Below the pieces are notes generated by a model. It made no database searches. It worked only from the letters and a program-made list of their open reading frames with translations, and was not told the origin of the DNA. Made by a program: the position numbers and the translations under genes. From Bifidobacterium breve (lineage in GTDB: Bacteria > Actinomycetota > Actinomycetes > Nanopelagicales > Nanopelagicaceae), in assembly GCA_945866155.1 (NCBI GenBank), contig CAMBGL010000081.1:1-5703 (forward strand): 5,703 nt of DNA. Reading direction: 5' to 3'. Shown in pieces: positions 5,562 to 5,703 of the stretch; position 1 is the first letter of the stretch; every line of letters begins with the position of its first letter.

Positions 5562-5703
5562 CTAGCGATTGAACGCATCTCTGAATTTACTAAAACGGCT
5601 ACCATCATGGTTTTTTATATGACCATCTCCTACTTTTTCACCGCGTAGATCAGCAAATTTCTTGAGTAATTCTTCCTCGTCACGGCTCAACTTTGTTGGA
5701 GTT
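5562..5703 (-). CDS. dnaJ: Chaperone protein DnaJ, C-terminal end (gene enters from outside the window)
   Basis: The last 46 codons of a gene are visible, translating as TPTKLSRDEEELLKKFADLR, then GEKVGDG and a final RFSKFRDAFNR before TAG. The L-x-x-x-x-x-E-L-L-x-x-F-A-x-L-R-G-E run followed by a short basic tail ending F-x-x-x-R-D-A-F matches the C terminus of actinobacterial DnaJ (DnaJ2 type). Position directly before rsmE is the conserved place for dnaJ, usually behind hrcA. DnaJ is the Hsp40 partner that stimulates DnaK and passes unfolded clients to it. The J-domain and zinc-finger parts lie outside, so they cannot be checked. If hrcA precedes it, the whole downstream run could receive heat-shock-controlled transcripts; that is inference. 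Confidence 0.85.
   Translation of the reverse strand, partial: TPTKLSRDEEELLKKFADLRGEKVGDGHIKNHDGSRFSKFRDAFNR

Noticed and set aside
1..5703. CRISPR array, mobile element, tRNA, rRNA or riboswitch
   Set aside because: I saw no regularly spaced repeats, transposase motifs, terminal inverted repeats or cloverleaf-forming sequence, and only 42 nt lie clearly outside genes.

Overview
The window is almost entirely coding, and every gene I can support lies on the minus strand, so transcription runs from position 5703 towards position 1. Gene content, gene order and individual signatures point to an actinobacterium. These include a CNNM/CorC protein with the GVGPRTLGRQ sequence, a YbeY with the WMNEGGTTDVLSFPMD form, a HIT protein ending in AWPPG, and a fumarylacetoacetase-family gene next to gltX as in Mycobacterium. 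The A+T-rich wobble positions and near-absence of spacers suggest a streamlined low-GC lineage, such as freshwater Nanopelagicales (acI). That placement is inference.

Region 1 (5703 to 1475) is one tightly packed run: the dnaJ 3' end, rsmE, a HIT-family hydrolase, phoH, ybeY, a CNNM/CorC-type membrane protein, and a small protein with a degenerate cytidine-deaminase fold. Gaps are 2, 4, 17 and 2 nt, followed by overlaps of 4 and 8 nt, so this is very probably a single operon. RsmE, YbeY and probably PhoH act on ribosomal RNA, mainly at the 3' end of 16S rRNA, and DnaJ is a co-chaperone. The block therefore combines protein folding and ribosome maturation with a membrane transporter-like protein. 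In many actinobacteria era comes next. It is absent here.

Region 2 (1474 to 1433) is the only real intergenic gap, at 42 nt. It holds a good candidate -10 element (TAGAAT) placed exactly where a leaderless transcript starting at the next ATG would need it.

Region 3 (1432 to 1) is a two-gene unit: a fumarylacetoacetate hydrolase-family enzyme and the first 217 codons of gltX (glutamyl-tRNA synthetase), joined by an ATGA overlap.

I found no mobile element, CRISPR array, tRNA, rRNA or convincing intrinsic terminator. The most unusual item is the small deaminase-like protein that has lost every zinc ligand of the family it resembles.
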